A stretch of DNA of 64,000 bases from Hoyosella altamirensis (GCF_014191505.1 NZ_JACHWS010000001.1:1674001-1738000), one strand, 5' to 3'. Shown: positions 17,387 to 26,209, counted from the stretch's first letter. The notes: generated by a model not told the origin, from the letters alone. Numbers and translations are program-made.

Positions 17387-18046
17387 TCATGAACCCGGTC
17401 TCACCAAGCCGTTCTCGTAGGCGAACACCACTGCCTGCACCCGGTCGCGGACGCCCAGTTTCGACAGGACTCGACCGACGTGGGTCTTGACGGTCGCCTC
17501 CGACAGGTGGAGCGCCGACCCGATCTCAAGGTTCGATAGGCCGGCCGCGACAAGTCCCAGGACCTCTCGCTCGCGTTCGGTCAGCAGGCTCAGCTGTTCG
17601 GGTTCTTCGCTCGGTGCGTGCTCGCCTGCGAGGAAACGATCGAGTAGGCGCCGAGTGATCTTGGGTGACACCACCGCGTCCCCTGCGGCGACGACTCGAA
17701 TGGCGGAAACCAGATCCTCCGGGGGCGTGTCCTTGAGCAGAAACCCGCTCGCACCTGCCTGCAGCGCACCTAGGACGTGCTCATCGAGATCAAACGTCGT
17801 CATCACGAGAACCCGCGTTTCACAGTGCGACTTCACGATCTGCCTGGTCGCCGCTATCCCATCGAGCACCGGCATACGAACATCCATGAGTACGACGTCC
17901 GGTGATGAGCGCCTGACCTCGTCCACTGCTTCTTTGCCGTTACCGGCCTCACTAATCACTTTGAGATCAGGATGCGCATCGATAATCATACGCAACCCCA
18001 TGCGCATGAGTTCCTGGTCGTCAACGAGAAGTATTGTGATCGGCAC
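17387..18046 (-). CDS. Two-component response regulator, NarL/LuxR family
   Basis: A 219-residue regulator: receiver domain (residues 3-118) with acidic pair Asp9-Asp10, phospho-acceptor Asp55 in VLMDVRMP, Thr in MTTFD and Lys in FLLKD; then a LuxR-type helix-turn-helix (about 150-210: LTEREREVLGLVAAGLSNLEIGSALHLS split by the usual glycine). It is encoded 13 bases after the histidine kinase gene, with GTG start, and is clearly its partner. The pair resembles DesK/LiaS-type systems of actinobacteria that sense cell-envelope stress, but the signal and targets are not visible here. Confidence 0.9.
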   Translation of the reverse strand: MPITILLVDDQELMRMGLRMIIDAHPDLKVISEAGNGKEAVDEVRRSSPDVVLMDVRMPVLDGIAATRQIVKSHCETRVLVMTTFDLDEHVLGALQAGASGFLLKDTPPEDLVSAIRVVAAGDAVVSPKITRRLLDRFLAGEHAPSEEPEQLSLLTEREREVLGLVAAGLSNLEIGSALHLSEATVKTHVGRVLSKLGVRDRVQAVVFAYENGLVRPGS

Positions 18047-18059
18047 GCCCTCACCCTAG

Positions 18060-19202
18060 TTACTCGGTGGGCAACTGAGCGTGCACCCTCCACCCTTCTC
18101 CCGGCCTGTGGCCAGTTTCCAGCGTGCCACCGAGCACCGCTACCCTCTCTCGCATCCCCACAAGGCCCTTGCCACTTCCGATGTCTCGCCCGGTGCGGGA
18201 TTCGCCATTTCCACCGAAGTCACTGATGGTGACATCGACCACCCCGTCAATTCGCCGAACCTGAACGCGCGCGCGAGCACCCTCTCCCGCGTGCCGCAGC
18301 ACGTTCGTCAGAGACTCTTGAACCAGACGGTGGATGCCCAGACCAACAGCCGGACCGAGGGCATCGAGATCGCCGGTCAATTCCAGTTCGACGGGAAGAC
18401 CGGCGTCACGCATCAACTGGGCGGTCCGCGCGAGCCCAGCTGTTCCATACTCAGGCATTTCGTCCGGGACCTGCTCCGTGCGCAGCAGCGCGAGAGTCCT
18501 GCGCAGTTCTGCGAGCGCCTGCCTGCCCGTCGACGCGACGGTTCCCATTGCGCGTTCCGCGAGTTCGGGGTTGTTCTTGATGGCGTAGGTGGCGCCCTCG
18601 GCCTGCACGATCATCACGCTCACCGCGTGGGCCACCACGTCATGCAACTCCCGCGCAATCCGTGTCCGCTCCGCGGCCACAGCATCCTGCGCAAGCCGGT
18701 CGCGGTCTGACTCGGCAATCACCAGTTGCGCTGCGATCTCCTCGTGATAGCGATGCCTGACAGCCAGCACCTCCGCCGTAAGCCAGGCGATCGAGTAAAA
18801 CAGCACGAGGAAGAATGCGCTGGCAGGCATGTCATAGCCGAGCAGGTCAACCTTCAGGGCAGTATCTACGACCAGGCCTGCCGCGAACACTCTGGCGACT
18901 TTCCGGTTCACATGGATCACAAGCGTGTACAGCGCGACGAGCAGCAGCACGCCTGACGGGTGGCCAATGTTCGACTGCTCGTGAATCGCGAGCATCACGG
19001 TGCTTGCGATAGAAGCAAACAGAATGACGAACGAGGAGATGATCGGATGGGAGCGGCGCCAGATCACTGGCACACACATCGCCAGTCCCATCAGAAGGAA
19101 CAGCGGTGGATTGTCCGTCGCGGGGGCCGTGATCGCTTCGAGGAGCACGAACAGCCCCGCGAGCAGGCCGTCGGCTACCCTCGGCTTCTCCCGGAGCCAC
19201 AT
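18060..19202 (-). CDS. Sensor histidine kinase (HisKA_3 type)
   Basis: A membrane histidine kinase of about 380 residues. Roughly the first 140 residues contain about five hydrophobic segments with very short loops, so the sensor is intramembrane. The dimerisation box TRIARELHDVVAHAVSV carries the phosphorylated His; the ATPase part shows GIHRLVQESLTNVLRHA and the G box GSGKGLVGMRERVAVLGG. This is the NarX/DesK-like family paired with LuxR-type regulators. ATG at 19202 chosen; an in-frame GTG at 19217 is possible. Its start faces the divergent tldD gene, 77 bases away. Confidence 0.9.
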   Translation of the reverse strand: MWLREKPRVADGLLAGLFVLLEAITAPATDNPPLFLLMGLAMCVPVIWRRSHPIISSFVILFASIASTVMLAIHEQSNIGHPSGVLLLVALYTLVIHVNRKVARVFAAGLVVDTALKVDLLGYDMPASAFFLVLFYSIAWLTAEVLAVRHRYHEEIAAQLVIAESDRDRLAQDAVAAERTRIARELHDVVAHAVSVMIVQAEGATYAIKNNPELAERAMGTVASTGRQALAELRRTLALLRTEQVPDEMPEYGTAGLARTAQLMRDAGLPVELELTGDLDALGPAVGLGIHRLVQESLTNVLRHAGEGARARVQVRRIDGVVDVTISDFGGNGESRTGRDIGSGKGLVGMRERVAVLGGTLETGHRPGEGWRVHAQLPTE

Positions 19203-19279
19203 ACTGAATCGGCGCACAGGCCTAAGAGTAAGCGCTGTGCCTGTCGAGTTCCCGTGGCACACCGGCTAGCCTCGACAGA

Positions 19280-20800
19280 GTGAGCGCTTCCCGGCCCGTA
19301 GACGACGAATTCCTCTCGCTGCCAACAACGCTTCTTGCTGAAGCCGCACTGGCGACTGCCCAGAAACTGGGTGCATCCCACGCGGACATCCGAGTGCATC
19401 GCGTTCAGTCCCAATCCCTTCGGCTGCGCGATGGTGTCGTCCAGTCCGCCACGGAAAGCACGGACATCGGATTCGCCGTGCGGGTAATCGTGGACGGGAC
19501 CTGGGGCTTCGCGTCACACGCGCAGCTCAGCCCCGATGTCGCTGCGGAAACCGCCCGTCGCGCAGTGGATGTCGCGAGGGCACTGAGGATCCTCAACCGC
19601 GAGACGGTTGAACTCGCCGACGAGCCCGTCTACCGGGACGCCACCTGGGTCTCGCAGTACGACGAGGACCCTTTCACGATTCCCTTGCCGGAAAAGACCG
19701 CACTGCTCGCAGACAACTCTCAGCGTCTTCTCGCAGCGGCGGGAGTACACCACGTGACAGCGTCGTGCCTCATCGTGAAAGAGCAGTCGTTCTACGCCGA
19801 CACCAGCGGCTCATCCATCACGCAGCAGAGAGTGCGGCTGCATCCGCAATATGAGGCGATCACTGTCGATCACGAGGCCGGCGCGTTCGAGACGATGCGG
19901 ACGCTGGCGCCGCCGGTGGGCCGGGGGTGGGAGTACCTGACGGATCATGCGCTCTGGGACTGGACGAGCGAACTCACTGATATCCCTGAACATTTGCGCG
20001 AGAAGGCGCAGGCTCCCTCGGTAGTCGCTGGCGCCACAGACCTGGTGATCGACCCGACCAACCTGTGGCTGACGATTCACGAATCGATTGGCCACGCAAC
20101 GGAGTACGACCGTGCCATCGGGTACGAAGCCGCTTATGCCGGAACGTCATTCGCCACACCAGACAAGCTCGGAACACTGCGGTACGGCACTCCGATCATG
20201 CACGTGACCGCTGACCGGACGGTCGCCCACGGGCTCGCCACAATTGGCTATGACGACGAGGGTGTCGCCGCGCAGAAGTGGGACCTCATCCACGAGGGCA
20301 CCCTGGTCGGCTATCAGCTCGACCGTACCTTCGCGCCACGACTTGGACTTGACCGCTCGAATGGATGCTCGTACGCCGACTCCGCACACCACGTCCCGAT
20401 TCAGCGGATGCCCAACGTGTCCCTGCAGCCAGACCCTGAAACGGACAGGTCGACGAACGATTTGATCAGCATGGTCGATGACGGCGTCTACATCGTTGGC
20501 GATCGATCATGGTCAATCGATATGCAACGCTACAACTTCCAGTTCACCGGCCAGCGCTTCTACCGGATCAGAAACGGACGGCTTGCGGGCCAGGTTCGCG
20601 ACCTCGCCTACCAGGCGACAACCACAGAATTCTGGGGCTCGATGGAAGCAGTCGGAGGGCCCGGCACCTGGCGGCTCGGTGGCGCGTTCAACTGCGGCAA
20701 AGCGCAGCCCGGTCAGGTAGCGGCCGTGAGTCACGGCTGTCCTTCAGCGCTTTTCCGCCAGGTCAACGTTCTCAACACCAAGCAGGAGGCCGGTGCATGA
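19280..20800 (+). CDS. tldD: Metalloprotease subunit TldD
   Basis: A 506-residue TldD. With TldE/PmbA it forms a heterodimeric zinc protease that cleaves small unfolded peptides and matures some ribosomal peptides in other bacteria. The zinc motif HESIGHATE (His267, Glu268, His272, Glu275) is intact, and SHGCPSALF near the C-terminus contributes another family-conserved cysteine region. GTG start at 19280. The stop overlaps the start of tldE by ATGA, so both are translated together. No ribosomal-peptide precursor is visible next to it, so a housekeeping role is more likely. Confidence 0.92.
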   Translation: MSASRPVDDEFLSLPTTLLAEAALATAQKLGASHADIRVHRVQSQSLRLRDGVVQSATESTDIGFAVRVIVDGTWGFASHAQLSPDVAAETARRAVDVARALRILNRETVELADEPVYRDATWVSQYDEDPFTIPLPEKTALLADNSQRLLAAAGVHHVTASCLIVKEQSFYADTSGSSITQQRVRLHPQYEAITVDHEAGAFETMRTLAPPVGRGWEYLTDHALWDWTSELTDIPEHLREKAQAPSVVAGATDLVIDPTNLWLTIHESIGHATEYDRAIGYEAAYAGTSFATPDKLGTLRYGTPIMHVTADRTVAHGLATIGYDDEGVAAQKWDLIHEGTLVGYQLDRTFAPRLGLDRSNGCSYADSAHHVPIQRMPNVSLQPDPETDRSTNDLISMVDDGVYIVGDRSWSIDMQRYNFQFTGQRFYRIRNGRLAGQVRDLAYQATTTEFWGSMEAVGGPGTWRLGGAFNCGKAQPGQVAAVSHGCPSALFRQVNVLNTKQEAGA

Positions 20801-22170
20801 TTCCCGCGGCTGACCTTGTCGACCAGGTCCTGGCCCTCTCTGTGGCCGACCATGCGATCGTGATTGTCACCGATGTGAGCGAAGCCTCCTTACGATGGGC
20901 GAACAGCTCGATGACTACCAACGGTTCGTCGGCGTACCGCCGCTGGACCGTGCTGTCATTCATGGACAAGCCTGACGGCACGTCCGTGGGGGTAGTGAAC
21001 TCAGCGAGCGCCGATGCCGGCGACATCCCTGACCTCGTGCGAGCTAGCGAGGAAGCCGCCCGGGACGCCGCGCCGGCAAAAGACGCGATGCCCCTCCTTG
21101 GCGGACACGGTGACGAATCCGATTGGTCTGCGCCCGCGGAATCCACCGCAATAGAGGTTTTCTCCACGTTCACGCCCACCCTCGCGCAGCAATTCAGCGG
21201 GCAGGACCGCCTGTTCGGCTTCGCACATCACGAAGTTCACACCACCTGGCTGGGTTCGAGCACAGGTCTGCGCCGACGGTGGGTGCAGCCCACGGGATCC
21301 ATCGAGATCAACGGCAAACGTGATTACGGAAGTCACACCACCAGCGCATGGGTAGGCGCTGGGACGCCAGATTTCACCGATCTCGACGTCAACGCTCTCC
21401 TCGCCGACCTCGACACCCGGCTGGGCTGGGGGGCTGTGCAGCGCGAACTGCCCGCGGGCCGGTATCAGACGATCCTCCCGCCCTCCGCTATCGGTGACCT
21501 TCTCATATACATGATGTGGAGCATGGAGGGCCGCGGCGCTGAGGAGGGGCACACTGCGTTTGCGCGGCAGGGCGGCACGCGCATCGGTGAACATCTGACG
21601 GACATCCCTCTCACGCTGGCGTCAGATCCGCACGCACGCGGACTTGAGTACGCACCGTTCGTGACTGCCACAGTGTCGAGCGATCTGGTGTCGGTTTTCG
21701 ACAACGGTATGCCCGCGGAACGCGCCGAGTGGATCCGCGACGGGGTGATCAATGCGCTTGCCTACCCACGCGCACACGCGCACGAGTTCGGCGCCACACC
21801 CACGGTCCCCGGTGAGAACCTCCTGCTCACCGGTGGTTCGAAGGCGACGCTCGATGAGATGGTCAGCAAGACCGAGCGGGGGCTCTTGCTGACCTGCCTT
21901 TGGTATATCCGCGAAGTAGATCCGGCTTCCCTGCTGTTGACGGGTCTGACGCGGGATGGCGTCTATCTCATCGAAGACGGAGCCGTCACGTGTGCGGTCA
22001 ACAACTTCCGGTTCAACGAGAGCCCGATTGATCTGGTGCGGCGGATCACCGAAGCTGGCCAGACAGAGCGAACCCTTCCCCGGGAATGGAAAGACTGGTT
22101 CAACCGGACGGCGATGCCTCCGGTCCGTATACCGGACTTCCACATGTCGTCGGTCAGTAAAGCGACCTGA
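20797..22170 (+). CDS. pmbA: TldE/PmbA family protein
   Basis: A 457-residue partner of TldD without the HExxxH motif, as expected for TldE, which completes the substrate cavity. The DHAIVIVTDVSEASLRWANS opening, LTGGSKATLDEMVSKTERGL and LEDGAVTCAVNNFRFNESP-like C-terminal region (here LIEDGAVTCAVNNFRFN) are family traits. Start ATG overlaps the tldD stop. It ends one base before the convergent hydrolase gene stop, so transcription must be ended inside one of the two genes. Confidence 0.9.
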   Translation: MIPAADLVDQVLALSVADHAIVIVTDVSEASLRWANSSMTTNGSSAYRRWTVLSFMDKPDGTSVGVVNSASADAGDIPDLVRASEEAARDAAPAKDAMPLLGGHGDESDWSAPAESTAIEVFSTFTPTLAQQFSGQDRLFGFAHHEVHTTWLGSSTGLRRRWVQPTGSIEINGKRDYGSHTTSAWVGAGTPDFTDLDVNALLADLDTRLGWGAVQRELPAGRYQTILPPSAIGDLLIYMMWSMEGRGAEEGHTAFARQGGTRIGEHLTDIPLTLASDPHARGLEYAPFVTATVSSDLVSVFDNGMPAERAEWIRDGVINALAYPRAHAHEFGATPTVPGENLLLTGGSKATLDEMVSKTERGLLLTCLWYIREVDPASLLLTGLTRDGVYLIEDGAVTCAVNNFRFNESPIDLVRRITEAGQTERTLPREWKDWFNRTAMPPVRIPDFHMSSVSKAT

Positions 22171-22171
22171 G

Positions 22172-23005
22172 TCACGCCCTGCTCTCGTGTTCCTGGATGA
22201 ACGTGGTAACCGTCGTGACGTAATCATCGGGATGCGTGAGGTGCGGGAGGTGTCCGGCACCCGTATACAGCATCGTCGTGACATTTGGCAGCGCGTCGGC
22301 AAGCTGAGAAACGATCAGGCCGAACATCTTCGGACTCTCAGAGCCTTCTGTCAGCAAAACTGGACGGGCGAAGGTGCCAAGCCCGGCAAGATCCGCGTTG
22401 AGCGCCTCCGGATCCCTGATTTCGTCAAGAAAGGTCGGTGCATTGGTGACAAAGACATCGCGAATGACCTGAGGAAGCTTCCGCCAACTACCCGGGCCGA
22501 GCGCGACATTCTCGACGAAATACTCCGCGGCGCCCGCATGGTCACCAGATTCAATACGCGCGGCCACGTCCATGATGCTGGACCGCGCACCCTCCATCAC
22601 TACGCGCGTATCTGGGTCTTCGACTTCGCTCAGCAGGCCCATCAGTGGTGGTTCATGCACCACAACTCCCCGCAGCAGGTGCGGATTAGCAACCGCGAGC
22701 CTCAGCGCAATGCACGAACCGAACGAGTTCGCGACCACCCAGGCGGGGACGATGTCGAGGTAACTGATAAGCGCCGCGAGATCTTCCGCGTCCTCAGAAA
22801 TACTTCCCTGCCCTGGAGGACGCTCGCTATCACTGTGCCCGCGCCGATCGTACGAAACGACGCGGAACGATTCCGCGAAGCGCGAAAACACAGTTTCCCA
22901 ATTCGTGTGAGACGCCCAGGAGCCGTGAACGAAAACAACAGGAACCGGACTTTTTCCGGCAGTCTGATACGCGATGCGAAAGCCATTGATTTGCGCGAAT
23001 TCCAT
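22172..23005 (-). CDS. Alpha/beta-fold hydrolase
   Basis: A 277-residue hydrolase with VVFVHGSWAS (oxyanion hole), nucleophile elbow ANSFGS (Ser94), and the final GAGHLPHLTHP with the catalytic His; the acid is probably in EGSESP/near residue 220. The SYDRRGHSDS strand-loop is typical of the non-heme chloroperoxidase/esterase branch. Substrate unknown. ATG at 23005 gives a proper 7-base distance from GGGAG; two ATGs 6 and 9 bases earlier sit on top of the ribosome site. Monocistronic by appearance, convergent with tldE. Confidence 0.86.
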   Translation of the reverse strand: MEFAQINGFRIAYQTAGKSPVPVVFVHGSWASHTNWETVFSRFAESFRVVSYDRRGHSDSERPPGQGSISEDAEDLAALISYLDIVPAWVVANSFGSCIALRLAVANPHLLRGVVVHEPPLMGLLSEVEDPDTRVVMEGARSSIMDVAARIESGDHAGAAEYFVENVALGPGSWRKLPQVIRDVFVTNAPTFLDEIRDPEALNADLAGLGTFARPVLLTEGSESPKMFGLIVSQLADALPNVTTMLYTGAGHLPHLTHPDDYVTTVTTFIQEHESRA

Positions 23006-23072
23006 AGTCATCATCTCCCGAACTACGCCTCTTTAATCATGCCACTTCCCTGCCCGCCAGGCGAGCGCACAG

Positions 23073-23249
23073 CTAACCACCGGGATCTGGAGGTGAGGGC
23101 GATACGATCGTCGAAGCGCAATTCTCAACTGGGCAGAGAGTCGTACCGATGCCGATTCCCACCATGAGTGCGCTGACGAACGCGAGCACCCACGGCCAGA
23201 TGTGCCGCCCGGGGATATTCGCGTGCGCACAGTTTCGGGGCCTGTTCAT
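23073..23249 (-). CDS. Small single-span membrane protein (58 residues, unrecognised)
   Basis: A short frame starting ATG at 23249 and ending TAG at 23073. Support: an excellent GGAGGA ribosome site 7 bases before the ATG; a clear membrane helix at about residues 17-36 (HIWPWVLAFVSALMVGIGIG); two cysteines just after the helix (Cys39 and Cys44 in TTLCPVENC) and a Pro/Ser-rich tail. With the positive N-terminus (NRPRN, GRH) inside, the two cysteines would lie outside the membrane. I do not recognise the family. It lies between the hydrolase and the PPOX gene on the same strand. Codon third positions are GC-rich as in neighbouring genes. Confidence 0.65.
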   Translation of the reverse strand: MNRPRNCAHANIPGRHIWPWVLAFVSALMVGIGIGTTLCPVENCASTIVSPSPPDPGG

Positions 23250-23325
23250 ACGTTCGTCCTCCGTTGTGTTTTTCCACCTACGGAGCTAGCGTGACGAAAG
23301 GGTCTGACAAATTCGAAGCGTGTAA

Positions 23326-23345
23326 TTCGCTATTCTGTTAGCGAA
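23326..23345. promoter_or_regulatory. Palindrome upstream of the 58-residue membrane protein
   Basis: Perfect inverted repeat TTCGCTA-N6-TAGCGAA in an AT-rich gap, 77 bases before the small membrane gene and 24 bases after the PPOX gene stop. It could be an operator for the small gene or a weak terminator; no T-run follows on the minus strand, so an operator is somewhat favoured. Confidence 0.4.
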
Positions 23346-23368
23346 CAGCTGAATCACATAAATGGCAT

Positions 23369-23752
23369 TTACTGCGGGACGGTAATAGCGAGACCGATTG
23401 TGCCCTTGCGGCCTCGGCGAAGGATGCTTGCCTTCACGCCGATCCAGCCTTTGATTCCGTATTTCTTCGCGATTGCAGCGCGCGCCTCTTCAGTGCCGGC
23501 GTCATCGAGCACCTCGGCTGCCGCCTCCACCGGTTCGCTTTTGGGTCGGCCCCGGAGATCGCAGACCGAAACCTCCACGCGTGGGTTACGCCGGATTCTT
23601 TTCACCTTGTACGAATCTGTGGGCGTCCAGACGAGAAGACGCTCCCCGTCCGGGGCAGCCCATACCGCGGTCGCCACACCTTCGCCGCTTTTGCGGAAGC
23701 TGGTGAGGAGGATGTATTCCGCTTCCGCAAGGTCAGAAAAAGACGGTGCCAT
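23369..23752 (-). CDS. PPOX-class F420/flavin-dependent oxidoreductase
   Basis: A 127-residue split-barrel protein: AEYILLTSFRKSGEGVATAVWA, LLVWTPTDSYKVKRIRRNPRVE and VCDLRGRP are the typical strand and cofactor-binding segments of small actinobacterial F420-dependent PPOX proteins (TIGR03666-like). These enzymes bind F420, FMN or heme at a dimer interface and reduce varied substrates; the cofactor here is inferred from the family only. ATG at 23752 is preferred (AAGGAA is 9 bases upstream), while ATG at 23761 sits right on that site. It follows the ABC ATPase gene by 26 bases on the same strand. Confidence 0.82.
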   Translation of the reverse strand: MAPSFSDLAEAEYILLTSFRKSGEGVATAVWAAPDGERLLVWTPTDSYKVKRIRRNPRVEVSVCDLRGRPKSEPVEAAAEVLDDAGTEEARAAIAKKYGIKGWIGVKASILRRGRKGTIGLAITVPQ

Positions 23753-23778
23753 TGGTGCCATTTCCTTAGCGTACGGCG

Positions 23779-24855
23779 TCAGCGAGGTAAGCGCCCGCCT
23801 TCACCGTGAGCAGCGAAAAGATGCACGTGCTCATCGGTGACCGTCACATGAATAACCTCACCCTTTGCGGGCGGCCGGCGCCAGTCAACTCGAGCCACAA
23901 GCTGTTCCTCGCGGCCACCAATCATTGCCCGGCCGTAGACGAACGCTTCCGAGCCGAGTTCTTCAACCACATCGACCTCGACACGAAGCCCAGAACTACT
24001 CACTTCGAAATGCTCCGGGCGGATACCCACGATCAGTTCACCGCCCGCCTCGTCGGCCGCGGGGCGCGGTACGCGGATTGCCAGTTCACCGAGGTTGACA
24101 ATGCCACCAGTGACCGGCGCCGGGTAGAGGTTCATCGCCGGCGAACCGATGAAGCCCGCCACGAAGACGTTCCGCGGGTTGCGGTAAAGCTCACGAGGAT
24201 TGTCGCACTGTTGCAGTACGCCACCGTTCAGGACGGCGACGCGGTCCCCCATCGTCATCGCTTCCACTTGATCGTGGGTGACGTACACCGTCGTTGTCGC
24301 GAGGCGGCGCTGCAGCTGGGCGATCTGAGTACGTGTCTGTACGCGCAGCTTCGCATCGAGGTTGGAGAGAGGTTCGTCCATCAGAAACACCTGCGGCTGG
24401 CGGACGATAGCCCGTCCCATCGCAACCCGCTGGCGCTGACCGCCAGACAGAGCCTTCGGCTTTCGGTCCAGAAAGTCGCTCAGCCCGAGCAGTTCGGCTG
24501 CATCAGCAACACGTGACTGAATTTCCGCTTTAGGGGTCCGGGCCAGTTTGAGAGCGAAGCCCATATTCTGCGCAACCGACATGTGCGGATAGAGGGCATA
24601 GTTCTGAAAGACCATGGCGATATCGCGGTCACGGGGATCAAGATGTGTGACGTCTTTGTCCCCGATGAAGATCTGACCTGCGTCGACATCCTCAAGACCG
24701 GCGAGCATTCGCAGGCTGGTGGACTTCCCGCAACCCGAAGGACCGACGAGGACGAGGAATTCTCCATCAGGGATGTGGAGGTCTAGCCGGTCAACGGCCG
24801 CAACGCTGGAACCGGGATACACCCTTGTCGTTTCAGCGAACGTTATCGACGCCAT
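23779..24855 (-). CDS. ABC transporter ATP-binding protein, UgpC/SugC/MsiK type
   Basis: A 358-residue importer ATPase of the carbohydrate CUT1 group. Walker A GPSGCGKST (38-46), Q-loop FQNYALYPHMSV, signature LSGGQRQRVAMGRAIVR, Walker B FLMDEPLSNLD and H-loop VTHDQ are all intact, followed by the extra C-terminal OB-fold regulatory region (from about 240, including IGIRPEH variant VGIRPEHFEV). No permease or binding-protein gene is adjacent, so it may act as a shared ATPase for several sugar importers, as MsiK does in Streptomyces. ATG at 24855 with AAGGGGAG upstream; a longer frame to 24903 has no ribosome site. Confidence 0.9.
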   Translation of the reverse strand: MASITFAETTRVYPGSSVAAVDRLDLHIPDGEFLVLVGPSGCGKSTSLRMLAGLEDVDAGQIFIGDKDVTHLDPRDRDIAMVFQNYALYPHMSVAQNMGFALKLARTPKAEIQSRVADAAELLGLSDFLDRKPKALSGGQRQRVAMGRAIVRQPQVFLMDEPLSNLDAKLRVQTRTQIAQLQRRLATTTVYVTHDQVEAMTMGDRVAVLNGGVLQQCDNPRELYRNPRNVFVAGFIGSPAMNLYPAPVTGGIVNLGELAIRVPRPAADEAGGELIVGIRPEHFEVSSSGLRVEVDVVEELGSEAFVYGRAMIGGREEQLVARVDWRRPPAKGEVIHVTVTDEHVHLFAAHGEGGRLPR

Positions 24856-24987
24856 TGATCCGCTCCCCTTCACTTCTGCTGCCACAGTGCTCGTTCCGCG
24901 CATTCACTGTATGTGACGCCGGGCGGACCGCAGCGATGTGACGCTCCGGTTCACGGCACACCCGGTCTACCGACCAGGACCCCGCTG

Positions 24988-25036
24988 CAGCGGGTGTGTG
25001 GCCGGGACAGCGGGTGTGTGGCCGGGACAGCGGGTG
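24988..25036. repeat. 20-base tandem repeat, about 2.5 copies
   Basis: Unit CAGCGGGTGTGTGGCCGGGA occurs twice head to tail and then as a 9-base partial copy ending at the stop codon of the adjacent small membrane gene. It is preceded by the palindrome CCCGCTGCAGCGGG (24981-24994). It is just downstream of the leftward small membrane gene, so it may work as an imperfect terminator, or it is a replication-slippage repeat. Confidence 0.85.
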
Positions 25037-25261
25037 CTAGTTCGCTAGCCCGTATTCGTCGGTCTCCCCAAAAGGTCCGTCCTCGTCACCGGTGTAGTAC
25101 ACGGCCGCGAGAATTCCGACGGCGGCGCCGGCCGAGCCGCCGATGACCATCGCGAACAAGATAAGGTCGGCCACAGCCACGAGCGCGGCCAGGGCAACAC
25201 CAGAAACGAGCAGCATCCACACTGCGACGTTGGTGGCGGAGTTCTTCGATGCGGCAGACAT
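25037..25261 (-). CDS. Small two-span membrane protein
   Basis: A 74-residue protein with two membrane helices (about 12-34 and 36-57: VAVWMLLVSGVALAALVAVA and ILFAMVIGGSAGAAVGIL) and an acidic C-terminus (YYTGDEDGPFGETDEYG). ATG at 25261 is set by GAGGAG 7 bases upstream; the longer open frame to 25330 has none. No domain is recognised; similar small actinobacterial membrane proteins are annotated as hypothetical. Its 3' end runs into a 20-base tandem repeat. Confidence 0.7.
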   Translation of the reverse strand: MSAASKNSATNVAVWMLLVSGVALAALVAVADLILFAMVIGGSAGAAVGILAAVYYTGDEDGPFGETDEYGLAN

Positions 25262-25393
25262 GCGGGCTCCTCGCGGAAACCGAATCGGCCCTAGATCGGG
25301 TCGACGATTTCGTAATGATCGGTGCGGCACTGCACGCGAAACGACGGCAAAACGGTTCCGACCAGGATAGCGGGAGCGGAGCCTGCAGAGTAG

Positions 25394-26206
25394 TCAGGCG
25401 CGGGAGAACTCTGACGCCCGCGCAATCAGGCCGTGGCTGGGGCGGACACCGGTGTACAGAGCGAATTGCTCGGCGGCCTGCAACGCAACGACCTGCGCAC
25501 CGGTGATGACAGTTCGCTCGGCAGCGATCGCCGAATCAATCAAGGGTGTGCGCACTGGCATCGCAACCACATCGAACACAGTCTGTGCGTCCCTGATCTG
25601 TTGCTCAGTGAACGCGAGTTCGTGCTCCTCAGCCCCACCAGACATACCGACGGGCGTGACGTTGATGAGCATGTCCGCCGTTTCACCTTCTCCGCTGGGA
25701 CGCCAAGTGAACCCGTAGCGGTCAGCGAGTGCGAGACCGGTTCCCGCGTTCCGCGCGGCGACCGTGACGTCAGTGAAGCCTTCATCCCGCAACGCGGCGA
25801 CCACAGCTTTGGCCATCCCTCCGCTGCCCCGTACGAGCACGCGCGAACCCGTGTCGACCGGTTCGAGCAGGCTGCGGACAGCGACATAGTCCGTGTTGTA
25901 CGCGCTCAGGACTCCGTCGTCATTAACGATCGTGTTGACCGCATCAATCACCGCAGCGGACTGATCGATGCGGTCCACCAGAGGAATCACGTCCTCTTTG
26001 TAGGGCATTGACACGCCACAGCCCCGGATACCGAGCGCCCTGATCCCGGCGACAGCCGCGGGCAGGTCGGTCGTAGTGAACGCTTTGTAGAGGTAATTCA
26101 GCCCGAGTTCGCGGTACAGGAAATTGTGGAAACGCGTGCCAATGTTGCTCGGCCGCCCAGACAGGGAGATGCAGAGGTCCGTGTCACGATCCGGCATTGA
26201 AATCAC
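25394..26206 (-). CDS. Shikimate 5-dehydrogenase-like protein
   Basis: A 270-residue AroE-family NAD(P) oxidoreductase. The substrate-side catalytic pair is visible: Lys70 in SMPYKEDV and Asp106 in AYNTDY; the nucleotide loop GSGGMAKAV lies near 127-135 and VTPVGM follows. It departs from biosynthetic AroE in the first motif (CISLSGRPSNIGTRFHN where AroE has the shikimate-binding SxS with HSxSP), so it is probably a paralogue acting on another polyol acid, or on shikimate/quinate in catabolism. GTG start at 26206 with GGAG inside the end of cobN; only 3 bases separate it from the cobN stop, so the two are co-translated. Confidence 0.8.
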   Translation of the reverse strand: MISMPDRDTDLCISLSGRPSNIGTRFHNFLYRELGLNYLYKAFTTTDLPAAVAGIRALGIRGCGVSMPYKEDVIPLVDRIDQSAAVIDAVNTIVNDDGVLSAYNTDYVAVRSLLEPVDTGSRVLVRGSGGMAKAVVAALRDEGFTDVTVAARNAGTGLALADRYGFTWRPSGEGETADMLINVTPVGMSGGAEEHELAFTEQQIRDAQTVFDVVAMPVRTPLIDSAIAAERTVITGAQVVALQAAEQFALYTGVRPSHGLIARASEFSRA

Positions 26207-26209
26207 AGC

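Noticed and set aside
19280-22170. TldD/TldE as part of a ribosomal-peptide modification cluster
   Set aside because: No short precursor peptide, cyclase or exporter gene is next to it; the nearest small gene encodes a membrane protein on the other strand behind a hydrolase.
23033-23230. A 65-codon frame overlapping the 58-residue gene
   Set aside because: It has no ribosome site and its peptide is Arg/Ser-rich without structure, whereas the other frame has a membrane helix and GGAGGA.
24988-25036. CRISPR-like repeat
   Set aside because: The copies are adjacent without spacers; simple tandem repeat.
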